6,760 nucleotides of DNA from Candidatus Aerophobota bacterium (lineage in GTDB: Bacteria; Chlamydiota; Chlamydiia; Chlamydiales; GCA-2402025). Numbering within the stretch: position 1 is the first letter of the stretch; every line of letters starts with the position of its first letter. The notes beneath the pieces were generated by a model, which saw only the letters and a program-made list of their open reading frames with translations, did not search any database and had not been told where the DNA came from. Location of the stretch: positions 1 to 6,760 of the forward strand of contig NVUU01000045.1 in NCBI GenBank assembly GCA_002402025.1, written 5' to 3'. Below, piece by piece: positions 1-6,610 of this stretch. Position numbers and translations under genes: made by a program.

Positions 1-1
1 T

Positions 2-388
2 CCATTGAAGCAGTATATGCTATTCAAAGAGTTTGAGGAAAAAGTCGAAAAACGTGAAGTCGATGATTTGCCAGATAAGTTTTCAGATAATAAACATGCT
101 CAAGCATATTACGGCATTTTAAAAATGTATGTTGGTGAAAATCTTGCCTCTATCGATGAAGCATTATCGGAGCGATGGGTGGGGCTTTCTTTCAGCGTAG
201 ATGAAATTATTACCAATGCTATAGCCGAGTACTCAATAAACCCTCAGAACATTGAAACGGAAATTCGAAAAAAGCTTCTGCCCATGATTTTTGGCGAATG
301 CAAAAAAGTAGGTTCGGGAATGGATCAGGCGAAGGCAATGATTGAACGTATAGTGCAGATTGTACGCGTAGGATTGAACAACTCATGA
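2..388 (+). CDS. hsdR: Type I restriction endonuclease R subunit, C-terminal fragment (5' end outside window)
   Basis: The reading frame is open to the left edge, so only the last 128 or so residues of a much larger protein (HsdR is usually near 1000 residues) are visible. The TTG at position 5 is not likely to be the real start. HsdR is the ATP-dependent translocating and DNA-cutting subunit of type I restriction-modification complexes, working with HsdM and HsdS. The nuclease and helicase motifs would lie upstream and cannot be checked. What is seen is a charged helical segment and a C-terminal stretch of the form IExEIRKxLLPxxF...DQAKAxIERIVQIxRVGL. I recognise this as the usual end of one HsdR subfamily. 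The stop codon overlaps the start of the next gene (ATGA at 385-388), a neighbour typical of these loci. The family call is by recall of the C-terminal pattern, without a domain search. Confidence 0.8.
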   Translation, partial: PLKQYMLFKEFEEKVEKREVDDLPDKFSDNKHAQAYYGILKMYVGENLASIDEALSERWVGLSFSVDEIITNAIAEYSINPQNIETEIRKKLLPMIFGECKKVGSGMDQAKAMIERIVQIVRVGLNNS

Positions 389-1092
389 GTAATTCAGTGA
401 CGCAACGGAATGGTTCAATACAATATGGAGATACAGCCATTAATTTTTCTATTGAACCCAGAGCCACAGATGTACCAAAAGTTTTAATAAAAGTACATCC
501 AGACTGCCGTGTCGTAGCACATGCTCCACCAATGGCTTCTCATGATGAAGTTATGCAGGCGGTAAAGAAGCGAGCACGATGGGTATGTAAACAAATGTAC
601 TACTTTGATAAGCACCGCGAAAATATTCTCCCTCGTCATTATGTCAGTGGTGAAAGTCATTTTTATCTTGGTCGTAGGCATATGCTAAAGGTGAGAGGTG
701 ATTCCCATAGCCCTGCGAATGTAAAATTGTTAAGAGGTGTATTGGAAGTTCGGGGGCGGAAACTAACTTCTGATAAAACAAAATCCCTGCTTTTTGACTG
801 GTATAGAGTTCGTGCAGGAGAGGTGTTTGATCGTAGGTTGGACGAGGTTGTTTCAAAAACATTATGGGTAAATGAAAAACCGTCGTTTCGACTTCTTTCT
901 ATGCAAACGCAATGGGGAAGTTGTTCACCAAAAGGGCAATTAACGATTAATCCCCATTTAGTAAAAGCGCCGAGAGAATGTATAGATTATGTACTGCTTC
1001 ATGAGCTTTGCCACATCGCAGAACACAATCATAGTGAACGGTTTTATCGGCTAATGAAGCAAGTTATGCCCGTTTGGAAACGTGGATTCTAG
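385..1092 (+). CDS. YgjP-like (DUF45/M48-type) zinc metallopeptidase, probably clipped at the C-terminus
   Basis: This is a 235-residue member of the YgjP/DUF45 zinc metallopeptidase family, which is frequently encoded directly downstream of hsdR. Its exact substrate and its role in the restriction locus are not established. The N-terminal half carries the family's YLGRRHxLKV segment (about 95-103) and the WGSC motif (177-180). The active site is HELCH at 206-210 (zinc ligands H206 and H210, catalytic E207), with H216 in HNHS as the likely third ligand. The ATG shares an ATGA overlap with hsdR, so translation is probably coupled; an AGGA at 370-373 is a possible but distant Shine-Dalgarno. 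The protein ends QVMPVWKRGF, whereas relatives usually carry about ten more charged residues after MPxW. Its 3' end also overlaps the convergent ankyrin gene by 42 bp. The last three residues or so may therefore come from sequence across a rearrangement boundary. The catalytic core is intact. Confidence 0.85.
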   Translation: MSNSVTQRNGSIQYGDTAINFSIEPRATDVPKVLIKVHPDCRVVAHAPPMASHDEVMQAVKKRARWVCKQMYYFDKHRENILPRHYVSGESHFYLGRRHMLKVRGDSHSPANVKLLRGVLEVRGRKLTSDKTKSLLFDWYRVRAGEVFDRRLDEVVSKTLWVNEKPSFRLLSMQTQWGSCSPKGQLTINPHLVKAPRECIDYVLLHELCHIAEHNHSERFYRLMKQVMPVWKRGF

Positions 1093-2994
1093 TAGCTCTA
1101 GTTTGCGCTCGATAAAGAATTTCACAGCCTCTAAAGAACCGGACCTCGCCGCATAAGCTATCGCATGGAAGCCTTTTTCATCCAACACATCTTTCAAGGT
1201 CGGATCAAGCTTATCCAAGTGTTCTATAATCTCTAATCTATCCCAAGAAGCTGCATCCATCATGAGAGTAAAATTACTTTTTGCATGTTTTTGCAGAAAG
1301 CCTGGATCCTTAGCTAAATAGAACTTTAAGCGTGTAAGATTTCCAGATCTACAAGCAGCATGAGCTGGAGTTTCCCCTAGGCGATCAACAGCGTTGATAA
1401 GCTCTGGCTTTATTTTAAGAAGCCAGTTAATCACTTCCAGATTATCCTCACCTATGCACTGAGAAGCAGCAATTAGAGAGTTTTCACCACGATTGTTTTT
1501 GATACTGATTTGATCAGGGTCTAAACCATGTATCCATTTTGCAAGGTCCACATGTCCGTTATAACATGCTTTGAAAATAACCGTTTTATGATCATTATCC
1601 CAAGTTGTTAACAACTCACGTCTTAGACTAAAAATATACTCCGCCATTTCCTTTCTATTATATCTACAAGCAATATGAAAAGCATTTTGGCCAGATCTGT
1701 CTAATTCGTTAATCAAGATTGGATTCTTCTTAAGCAGCCACTTTAACATCTTTATGTCCCCATACTCAAAAACATAGCTAAGAAGTGTTTCTTGATACTT
1801 TTTAGTGATATATGAAGGCTGTTTCTTATGAAGCCATTTTAAGGAGTTTAGTCTATTAAAACGTATAGCAGTTAGAAATGGTTCTTCATTAGGTGCTTCT
1901 TTTGTTACAAGAGTGGAATGAAAACCGAACAGCCTGTTCAAGGCCAATAAAGATCCTCTTTTGATTGCCTTAATAAACCTATCATAGCCATCTAGAGGTG
2001 GAAGTGAGTCATCTACAGAACAAAGCCAAGTCATTATGTCAGGATTTTCACTTTCAAGAGCATACTGGAGACAGTCCATTCTAAGTCCATCTTTTTCTTT
2101 TAAAAAAAGAGGTCTTTGGTCGTATATCCATTTAACTGCTTCTTCAGATCCGTTTTGGCATGCGTACATTAAGGCATTTGATCCCATTTGTGATTTCACA
2201 TCAATAAGAGTGGGATCAAGTTTGCAAATGTGTTTAATAAAATCAAAATCAAAAGAAGAAAAAGCTAGAGGAATGGATGAAACTGTGCCCACTTTTATAA
2301 TTTCAAGCAATTTCTCTTTTCCAAGTACTTTTAGAATCCAATCAAAAGCTTTTGTGTTTGCATTTAAGCACACTTTAGCAAGTGGAGAGCACCAACTTTT
2401 ATCGTACTGAGTAAATACAGAAGGATCAGAGCCAAGTTTATGATAGCACCACTGCATCATATCAAGATTACCAACTTGGCAAGCTGTATTAAATTTCTCA
2501 AAGATTGAATAAGTTTCTTGTGCAATCTTTTTATGATTATCTGCATCTATTCCATCTAATATAGATGCTGTATCTCCTCTCATTTTACACTGAAAACCGA
2601 GAAAATCTTGGCTATCACTTCCTTCTCCACAAGAAACGCTTACTTTTACTTCGGCTTGCACCCTTTCAGCAATATCTGGCGTATATTGATAATGCTTAAG
2701 CGGAATACGGAATAACTCGCCAAGCTTAGATAATTTGCTATCCTTATCCAATTTCTTGTAACAAATAGCTCTCCTTCTTCCTCTCAAAAAAGATTTCGAT
2801 ATTTCAGTTAGAGAAGCTTTTACCACCTCAAATACTTCCTCAAGAGTATGCTTTGAGTTCCAAAAACTTTCTGAAGCATTTTTTTTTAAAAGCTTTACAA
2901 CCTTGTATTTTTGTCCTTTTTTATCTGAATGGACAAAACGCCAGTTATTAGATGACGAAGCAAGCATGTAATGTATAGAGTGCATTACGCTCAT
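1051..2994 (-). CDS. Large ankyrin-repeat protein, candidate effector, probably truncated at the C-terminus
   Basis: The 647-residue product has an N-terminal basic and charged region (about 1-160) that I do not recognise. About 14 degenerate ankyrin units follow, spaced 31-38 residues apart, from about 168 to the end. The units are best seen from their second helix and turn: AVKWIYDQRP (286-295), SLKWLHKKQP (384-393), MLKWLLKKNP (416-425), VINWLLKIKP (521-530), and AVKFFIERK near 623. The GxxxxHxAC hairpin type is clearest at 435-443 and 540-548. Such repeats bind proteins, and long ankyrin proteins are common secreted effectors of intracellular bacteria; an effector role here is inference. 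No signal peptide or membrane segment is visible. The ATG has GAGA eight bases upstream (3003-3006, reverse strand); an in-frame ATG at 2985 is an alternative. The protein stops at NGHNLLH, mid-repeat, where an IAC-like continuation is expected. The last codons lie antisense within the metallopeptidase gene. Confidence 0.85.
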   Translation of the reverse strand: MSVMHSIHYMLASSSNNWRFVHSDKKGQKYKVVKLLKKNASESFWNSKHTLEEVFEVVKASLTEISKSFLRGRRRAICYKKLDKDSKLSKLGELFRIPLKHYQYTPDIAERVQAEVKVSVSCGEGSDSQDFLGFQCKMRGDTASILDGIDADNHKKIAQETYSIFEKFNTACQVGNLDMMQWCYHKLGSDPSVFTQYDKSWCSPLAKVCLNANTKAFDWILKVLGKEKLLEIIKVGTVSSIPLAFSSFDFDFIKHICKLDPTLIDVKSQMGSNALMYACQNGSEEAVKWIYDQRPLFLKEKDGLRMDCLQYALESENPDIMTWLCSVDDSLPPLDGYDRFIKAIKRGSLLALNRLFGFHSTLVTKEAPNEEPFLTAIRFNRLNSLKWLHKKQPSYITKKYQETLLSYVFEYGDIKMLKWLLKKNPILINELDRSGQNAFHIACRYNRKEMAEYIFSLRRELLTTWDNDHKTVIFKACYNGHVDLAKWIHGLDPDQISIKNNRGENSLIAASQCIGEDNLEVINWLLKIKPELINAVDRLGETPAHAACRSGNLTRLKFYLAKDPGFLQKHAKSNFTLMMDAASWDRLEIIEHLDKLDPTLKDVLDEKGFHAIAYAARSGSLEAVKFFIERKLELLESTFPNGHNLLH

Positions 2995-3024
2995 GGGATA
3001 ATTCTCAATTTGTTAATCGAGGAC

Positions 3025-3053
3025 ATTATATACAAACTAAAAAAACAATCCAA
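3025..3053 (-). promoter_or_regulatory. Probable sigma-70-type promoter of the ankyrin gene
   Basis: On the reverse strand a perfect TATAAT (3025-3030) sits 17 bases downstream of TTGGAT (3048-3053, matching TTGACA only in TTG). It lies about 30 bases before the ankyrin ATG. The ankyrin gene is preceded by an 85-bp AT-rich gap after the phosphatase gene, so an independent promoter makes sense. The -10 is strong; the -35 is weak. AT-rich background raises the chance of a spurious match. Confidence 0.5.
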
Positions 3054-3079
3054 GTGTATAAAAAAAAGTATTTTTAATT

Positions 3080-3895
3080 TTAATTTATAGAAAAATCTGT
3101 ATATTTAATTATATTTTCAAATCCCCTTAATGCTTGGAACTGAAGTGGCTTTAAATTCATCGTAGGCCTAAGCGCGCGAGCCTCTCTAAACGCCTCTACG
3201 AAACTCACCTGCTTGTGCTTGATCAAGTAAGCAATATAGCACATTACAGATCTACCCATACCCGCTTTACAATGGATATAAATTCCTTTTTTATTCTCAT
3301 GGATAAAGTCTGCAGCTTTATGTAGATCTTCATTAGAAATAGGTGTCATATCCACAACAGAAATAAGAAGTTGATTTACTCCAAGTTTTGTCCAGTCTTT
3401 CGGTGTTAATGGACTTGTGAAAAATGTCTTTGTCGTGACTTCGAAATCCTCTAGAACAGAAAGTACAGAATGGATTTTCAGATCCTTGATGAGAAGATCG
3501 TGATGTAAATGAGATTTTAATGGCAATGCGCCAAGATATATCCCATCTTCTAGTTTGTTAAAATAGGGAGATTGCATTAAACCAAGATCCGTAAATTTTG
3601 CCTTCATGAAGTTGAAAACCATAACAACCTCGTACAAAAGTGATGTATGAATATTTTGGGGATAAACTGCGAGCCCAGAAAAAGTAAGAGTGATTCCCGA
3701 TAATGATACAGAGAGAGGACATACTGTTAAAGCCACACCTATTGCCCCAAAGGTCCAAAGGAGTGGTGAGGAAAAATAGCGATAAGCAATATCTGCTACT
3801 TTATCTGCTTCTGCAGATCTATATTCTTCAAAATCTTCGAGTCTTGCAAATAACTCTCCACTTTGTACGGAAGAGAGTGAAACAGTAGTTGCCAT
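3080..3895 (-). CDS. PTPMT1-like dual-specificity phosphatase with hydrophobic N-terminal region
   Basis: The 271-residue product is a cysteine-based phosphatase. The P-loop HCKAGMGRS (208-216) gives nucleophile C209 and phosphate-binding R215. D182 in VVDMTPI is the likely general acid. Several segments resemble the PTPMT1 group rather than generic dual-specificity enzymes: DGIYLGALPLKS (117-128), KDWTKLGVNQLxxSxVDMT (166-184), and RPTMNLKPLQFQAL (243-256) after the P-loop. PTPMT1 dephosphorylates phosphatidylglycerophosphate in mitochondrial cardiolipin synthesis; protein phosphatase activity or host-directed activity cannot be excluded. Residues about 44-79 are strongly hydrophobic (one or two membrane passes), placing the enzyme at a membrane. 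The ATG is fixed by a TAATG overlap with the stop of the upstream hydrolase gene, so the two are very likely translated together. Length exceeds the usual catalytic domain because of the membrane-type N-terminus. The phosphatase fold is secure; the lipid substrate is inference. Confidence 0.85.
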   Translation of the reverse strand: MATTVSLSSVQSGELFARLEDFEEYRSAEADKVADIAYRYFSSPLLWTFGAIGVALTVCPLSVSLSGITLTFSGLAVYPQNIHTSLLYEVVMVFNFMKAKFTDLGLMQSPYFNKLEDGIYLGALPLKSHLHHDLLIKDLKIHSVLSVLEDFEVTTKTFFTSPLTPKDWTKLGVNQLLISVVDMTPISNEDLHKAADFIHENKKGIYIHCKAGMGRSVMCYIAYLIKHKQVSFVEAFREARALRPTMNLKPLQFQALRGFENIIKYTDFSIN

Positions 3896-5235
3896 TACGC
3901 GGACACCTCTACTTGAGAAGTTTGTGAAATGTTTTCTAAATTAAATCTCTCACCAATTTTCGGAAGGATTACTTTCTCACTTAGATGTTTGTATTTTTCT
4001 TGCTTTAGAAGCTCATCAAGCCTTGTATAAGGATCTTCAAGAACCTCTTTTGCTTGCCGATAAGCCCCAAAATGATAAGGGAGCATCAGCTCTGCGTCAA
4101 GTATTTCAAAAGCTTTGAGCGATTGTTCGCAATCAAGATGCATTAAAAGCTCTCTTTCCGGGGCAATAGGAAGAACGGCCAGATCAATTTTTCCAAAGAC
4201 ATCTTTTACCTGCTCAAAAAGTCCTTCTTGAAGAGCCGTATCACCTGCTACATAAATCGTGGAATTTCCATCTTGAACAACAAACCCTTGCCAGTGTGAT
4301 GTATTGATATCAGTGACGCCTCTCATAGAGCCATGCTGAGCTGGAATCGAGGTGATTGTAACTTCTTTTTCATCTTTTTTAAGGGTAATCGTCTCCCACC
4401 AAGAAGTGTCATGTACTCTTGCGTATCCCTTTTCTTTGAAGAAGGTATCAAAGTGTTTAGGAACCATCGCGCAGGGTTGCATATCCGATAGGAAAGATAC
4501 AGCTCTCTCTTGGCAGTGATCATCATGATTATGAGACACTCCTACAAAATCAAGAAGAGGCAGATCTTCAAGAGCAATACCCGGCTTTGTATACCTTTTA
4601 AAAAGCATTCCAACAGAATCAAAAGCAGGATCAATAAGAAGGTTAAAACTAGCTAGCTGAAGAAGCATCGATGCATGTCCAAGCCAGGTGATCTCTAGAT
4701 GCTCTGAATGCGCAATTGGCTCCCAGTCTTTTCTTAGTGAATTCACATCCTCAAGGTTTGTACCTTTTGAGAACATTCCAGGAACAAGAAGTCTAAGTGT
4801 TTCTAAAAACTGAGAAAAAATAGCTTCCCCGGGGAAGTTTACAAATCTTCCATTCTCTCTCACAGGAGCAATAAGATCCTCTCTCTGTGTAGCCGTTAAG
4901 TGTATTTCCGTCTCTTTTGGATTTTGCAGTTCTGTTTCTATACCAAAGAGCCAGGAAGAATTCGTTCTATATACGCAAGCCGAGACCTTCTCTACGAGGA
5001 TCTTCTGCTTTTCTTGCAAAAGATCAAACGAAGACACTTTCTTTAGAAGATCCTTACAAACAGTTTTAAGATGGTTTTCATGAACGGAGGAAAAAAAGGA
5101 ACATACATAGTAATATGCCCTTTCACAGAAAGTCGCTCTTTCTAGCTTTTTATCTGGATATATCGAAATATTCCAAGGACTGTTTTTTTCTAAAAAGCAG
5201 AGCTCTAAATTCGAAAAAACATTTGATATGCTCAT
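3895..5235 (-). CDS. Metallo-beta-lactamase-fold hydrolase, NAPE-phospholipase D-like
   Basis: The 446-residue product has an unrecognised N-terminal part (1 to about 125) and then a metallo-beta-lactamase domain. Metal-site motifs are complete: WLGHASMLLQ (184-193), DPAF (202-205), SHNHDDH (234-240: H235, H237, D239, H240), PAQHGSMR (298-305, H301), GDT (331-333, D332) and PYHFG (386-390, H388). The 31-residue gap from H301 to D332 and the PAQH...R, WW (279-280) and LMH (H366) features fit the NAPE-PLD/RomA-like branch better than UlaG lactonases. The family hydrolyses phosphodiesters of N-acylated phosphatidylethanolamine, yielding phosphatidic acid and an N-acylethanolamine; the true substrate here is unknown. 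A GGGG lies four bases before the ATG. The stop overlaps the phosphatase start (TAATG), and 66 bp separate it from the small gene upstream, so a three-gene operon is likely. No clear signal peptide is seen. Confidence 0.85.
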   Translation of the reverse strand: MSISNVFSNLELCFLEKNSPWNISIYPDKKLERATFCERAYYYVCSFFSSVHENHLKTVCKDLLKKVSSFDLLQEKQKILVEKVSACVYRTNSSWLFGIETELQNPKETEIHLTATQREDLIAPVRENGRFVNFPGEAIFSQFLETLRLLVPGMFSKGTNLEDVNSLRKDWEPIAHSEHLEITWLGHASMLLQLASFNLLIDPAFDSVGMLFKRYTKPGIALEDLPLLDFVGVSHNHDDHCQERAVSFLSDMQPCAMVPKHFDTFFKEKGYARVHDTSWWETITLKKDEKEVTITSIPAQHGSMRGVTDINTSHWQGFVVQDGNSTIYVAGDTALQEGLFEQVKDVFGKIDLAVLPIAPERELLMHLDCEQSLKAFEILDAELMLPYHFGAYRQAKEVLEDPYTRLDELLKQEKYKHLSEKVILPKIGERFNLENISQTSQVEVSA

Positions 5236-5301
5236 AATTCCCCATATTTAAGGGAACAAGGTTACAATAATGCTCGAATACTTTGAATAAAATTATCTGC
5301 T

Positions 5302-5679
5302 TTAAAAAACGCCTGCTTTGGATACTAAATCTTCTATGCGGTCTTTTGAATGCTCTATAGAGATCTTCATAGAAATAATCTTTGCGCTAAGAGAACGAAT
5401 TCTTTCTTTAAAGTTATTTAGTCTCTCTGGGATATGTGAGAAGCAAGATACGTCTTTTAGAAAACGCGTTAGAAATCTCTTAAAGGTATTTAGTATCATC
5501 TCTTTGCAATCAAGAAGCTTTCTTTCGATTTCTATATCAAAAGAAATCTTATCCTTAAAATCTATCTTCTGCGGCTCTTCTGTTTTATAAAAGCCTTCGA
5601 TCATCATAGCTTGATCTTTAGCAGCGCGTGGTGAAAAACCACCGATGCTAGTCACTTTATCAAAGATTGAATCATCCAT
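5302..5679 (-). CDS. Hypothetical small coiled-coil protein, first gene of the probable lipid-enzyme operon
   Basis: I do not recognise this 125-residue protein. It starts MDDSIFDKVTSIGGFSPRA. A charged middle follows, and residues about 83-118 show hydrophobics (I83, L87, F90, I94, L97, I101, M104, I108, I115, L118) spaced like a helical coiled coil. There is no signal peptide, membrane span or catalytic motif. It is probably real: the frame is clean, an AGG lies five bases before the ATG (5685-5687, reverse strand), a good promoter lies just upstream, and two same-strand genes follow after 66 bp. A partner or regulator of the downstream hydrolase, or an unrelated secreted protein, would both fit. 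No function is assigned. Confidence 0.6.
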   Translation of the reverse strand: MDDSIFDKVTSIGGFSPRAAKDQAMMIEGFYKTEEPQKIDFKDKISFDIEIERKLLDCKEMILNTFKRFLTRFLKDVSCFSHIPERLNNFKERIRSLSAKIISMKISIEHSKDRIEDLVSKAGVF

Positions 5680-5712
5680 ATTTACCTATGAGGTTACTGG
5701 GCCTTACGAACC

Positions 5713-5742
5713 ATTATATCATTTTTTGACTAAAATTATCAG
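5713..5742 (-). promoter_or_regulatory. Probable promoter of the small-protein / hydrolase / phosphatase operon
   Basis: On the reverse strand a perfect TATAAT (5713-5718) follows CTGATA (5737-5742, four of six matches to TTGACA) with an 18-base spacer. The -10 lies 33 bases before the ATG at 5679. The immediate context ATATAATG is the same as at the ankyrin promoter. No stronger promoter is visible in the 66-bp gap before the hydrolase gene, which supports one transcript for all three genes. Confidence 0.5.
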
Positions 5743-5781
5743 TTTAAAATAATTATTACAACACTATTTGGAAAAAAAATT

Positions 5782-5841
5782 ATGACCTCCTGGGCAGCAG
5801 CTTTGACTTTCAGCACCTACTATGCTAGAGTTTTGCGCTAA
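5782..5841 (+). other. 19-codon open frame crossing the first repeat copy, probably not a gene
   Basis: An ATG at 5782, with GGA ten bases upstream, opens a 19-codon frame (MTSWAAALTFSTYYARVLR) ending TAA at 5839-5841. It covers the proposed promoter of the methyltransferase gene. In the second repeat copy the matching frame reads TFSTYYAKV then TAG and has no ATG in front. Two of the three differences in this frame are synonymous or conservative, so a degraded coding origin of the repeat cannot be ruled out. A gene is unlikely at this length. Confidence 0.12.
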
Positions 5842-5860
5842 TCAAACCCTTATGAGATTA
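5802..5860 (+). repeat. 59-bp direct repeat, copy A, ahead of the RNA methyltransferase gene
   Basis: This stretch matches 6684-6742 without gaps at 55 of 59 positions. It begins TTTGACTTTCAGCAC and ends CCCTTATGAGATTA. The four differences are at 5817, 5828, 5834 and 5844. It ends four bases before the methyltransferase ATG and includes a -35, a -10, a leader and a GAGA Shine-Dalgarno. Flanking sequence on both sides of the copies is unrelated. Confidence 0.95.
5803..5831 (+). promoter_or_regulatory. Probable promoter of the RNA methyltransferase gene
   Basis: TTGACT (5803-5808, five of six) and TAGAGT (5826-5831, four of six) are separated by exactly 17 bases. The same arrangement, TTGACT-N17-TAAAGT, is kept in the second repeat copy. 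Transcription would begin near 5838, leaving a leader of about 27 bases. An alternative -10, TATGCT at 5821-5826, would leave only 12 bases to the -35 and is less likely. GAGA at 5854-5857, seven bases before the ATG, is the likely ribosome binding site. Confidence 0.55.
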
Positions 5861-5872
5861 TTTTATGAATAG
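5852..5872 (+). other. Six-codon upstream frame overlapping the methyltransferase start
   Basis: The ATG inside the repeat (5852) opens a frame of six codons (MRLFYE) closed by TAG at 5870-5872. It overlaps the first bases of the methyltransferase gene in another frame. In the second repeat copy the equivalent ATG (6734) is in frame with the downstream gene. It could be a translational attenuator, or simply a relic of duplicating a promoter plus start region. There is no strong ribosome binding site before it. Confidence 0.25.
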
Positions 5873-6605
5873 ATCCTCAAGGTTCATCATGGGCCGCAAC
5901 TGCATCTATGAAGTTCTGAATTCTAATCCAGATAGAATTCTAAAGGTTTATACTTGTCAAAAGAATGAAGACGACGCCCTCTATACTGAACTTCAAAAAA
6001 ACAAAATTTGCATAAAGAGAGTTTCAAAAGGTGAGATCGCCAAGATGGTGAACTCGGAATCCCATCAATCCTATGTTGCTTCAGTCAAAGAAATACCAAA
6101 TATTCACATAAGAGATTTTATTGAGGAATCCCAAAATAAGGATCAGAGTCTTGTCTTGATGTTAGACTCTATATATGACCCTCAAAACCTTGGTACTATC
6201 ATGAGAGCTGCAGAATGCTTCGGTGTTGATCTTGTTATTTACTCTAAAAATCGAGGATCTGATATTACTCCTACAGTAACCAAAACGAGTGCTGGAGCAA
6301 CAGAGCTTGTTCCTATTGCTAAAGTCTCTAACCTAGCAGATACCATGCTTGCCTTTCAAAAAGCGGATTATTGGGCGGGTTGTGCGGATGTCGGGAAAAG
6401 ATCAAAATCTCTATATGAGTTTGAATTTCCTGAAAAAACCCTCCTCATTATGGGATCGGAAGGAGAAGGTGTTAGACCCCTTCTAAAGAAGAAATGTGAT
6501 TTCCATATTAGTATTCCAATGCTAGGTCAGATAGACTCATTGAATGTTTCACAGGCAACTGCGGTTCTTTTAAATAGCTACAGAAGTGTTTTCAGCTCTT
6601 ACTAG
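5865..6605 (+). CDS. TrmH/RlmB-family 2'-O-ribose RNA methyltransferase (SPOUT)
   Basis: The 246-residue product has the length and layout of RlmB, the enzyme that methylates the 2'-OH of a 23S rRNA guanosine using S-adenosylmethionine. An N-terminal substrate-binding domain (about 6-80, beginning FIMGRNCIYEVL) precedes the knotted SPOUT domain. Motif 1 is LDSIYDPQNLGTIMRAAECF (100-119; N108, catalytic-type R114). Motif 2 is IMGSEGEGVRPLL (195-207; E199). Motif 3 is IPMLGQIDSLNVSQATAVLL (217-236; S225, N227). All are intact. A tRNA (TrmH-type) or other rRNA target is possible, so no symbol is given. The ATG at 5865 is preferred because it keeps the FIMG strand; an ATG at 5889 has the better AAGG (5879-5882) but removes those residues. 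It stands alone on the + strand, with its own promoter in the first repeat copy. Confidence 0.93.
   Translation: MNRSSRFIMGRNCIYEVLNSNPDRILKVYTCQKNEDDALYTELQKNKICIKRVSKGEIAKMVNSESHQSYVASVKEIPNIHIRDFIEESQNKDQSLVLMLDSIYDPQNLGTIMRAAECFGVDLVIYSKNRGSDITPTVTKTSAGATELVPIAKVSNLADTMLAFQKADYWAGCADVGKRSKSLYEFEFPEKTLLIMGSEGEGVRPLLKKKCDFHISIPMLGQIDSLNVSQATAVLLNSYRSVFSSY
5879..5882 (+). promoter_or_regulatory. Possible internal ribosome binding site for a shorter methyltransferase
   Basis: AAGG lies six bases before an in-frame ATG at 5889. That start would give a protein eight residues shorter, beginning MGRN. The site is stronger than the GAGA in front of the ATG at 5865. Family comparison favours the longer form, but both starts may be used. 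Confidence 0.3.
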
Positions 6606-6610
6606 ATTTT

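Noticed and set aside
2036..2410. Open + strand frame of 124 codons inside the ankyrin gene
   Set aside because: It is antisense to the well-supported repeat protein, shows no family features, and has no promoter or ribosome binding site worth noting.
3060..3079. Reverse-strand A5-TAC-T8 sequence after the phosphatase gene as a terminator
   Set aside because: The stem would be A:T pairs only. In this very AT-rich gap such a pattern is expected by chance.
3558..3758. Frameshifted open frame within the phosphatase gene, considered as a sign of a broken gene
   Set aside because: The main frame is continuous with every catalytic motif. The other frame is a shadow.
5318..5590. Open + strand frame of 90 codons opposite the small coiled-coil gene
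   Set aside because: The reverse-strand frame has the better start signal, promoter and operon context. The + frame is low-complexity in Ser, Ile and Leu, as expected from antisense of Lys/Glu/Ile-rich coding.
5726..5754. A + strand TTGACT at 5726-5731 as a second promoter for the methyltransferase gene
   Set aside because: No acceptable -10 is found at 16-18 bases. The promoter in the repeat is better placed.
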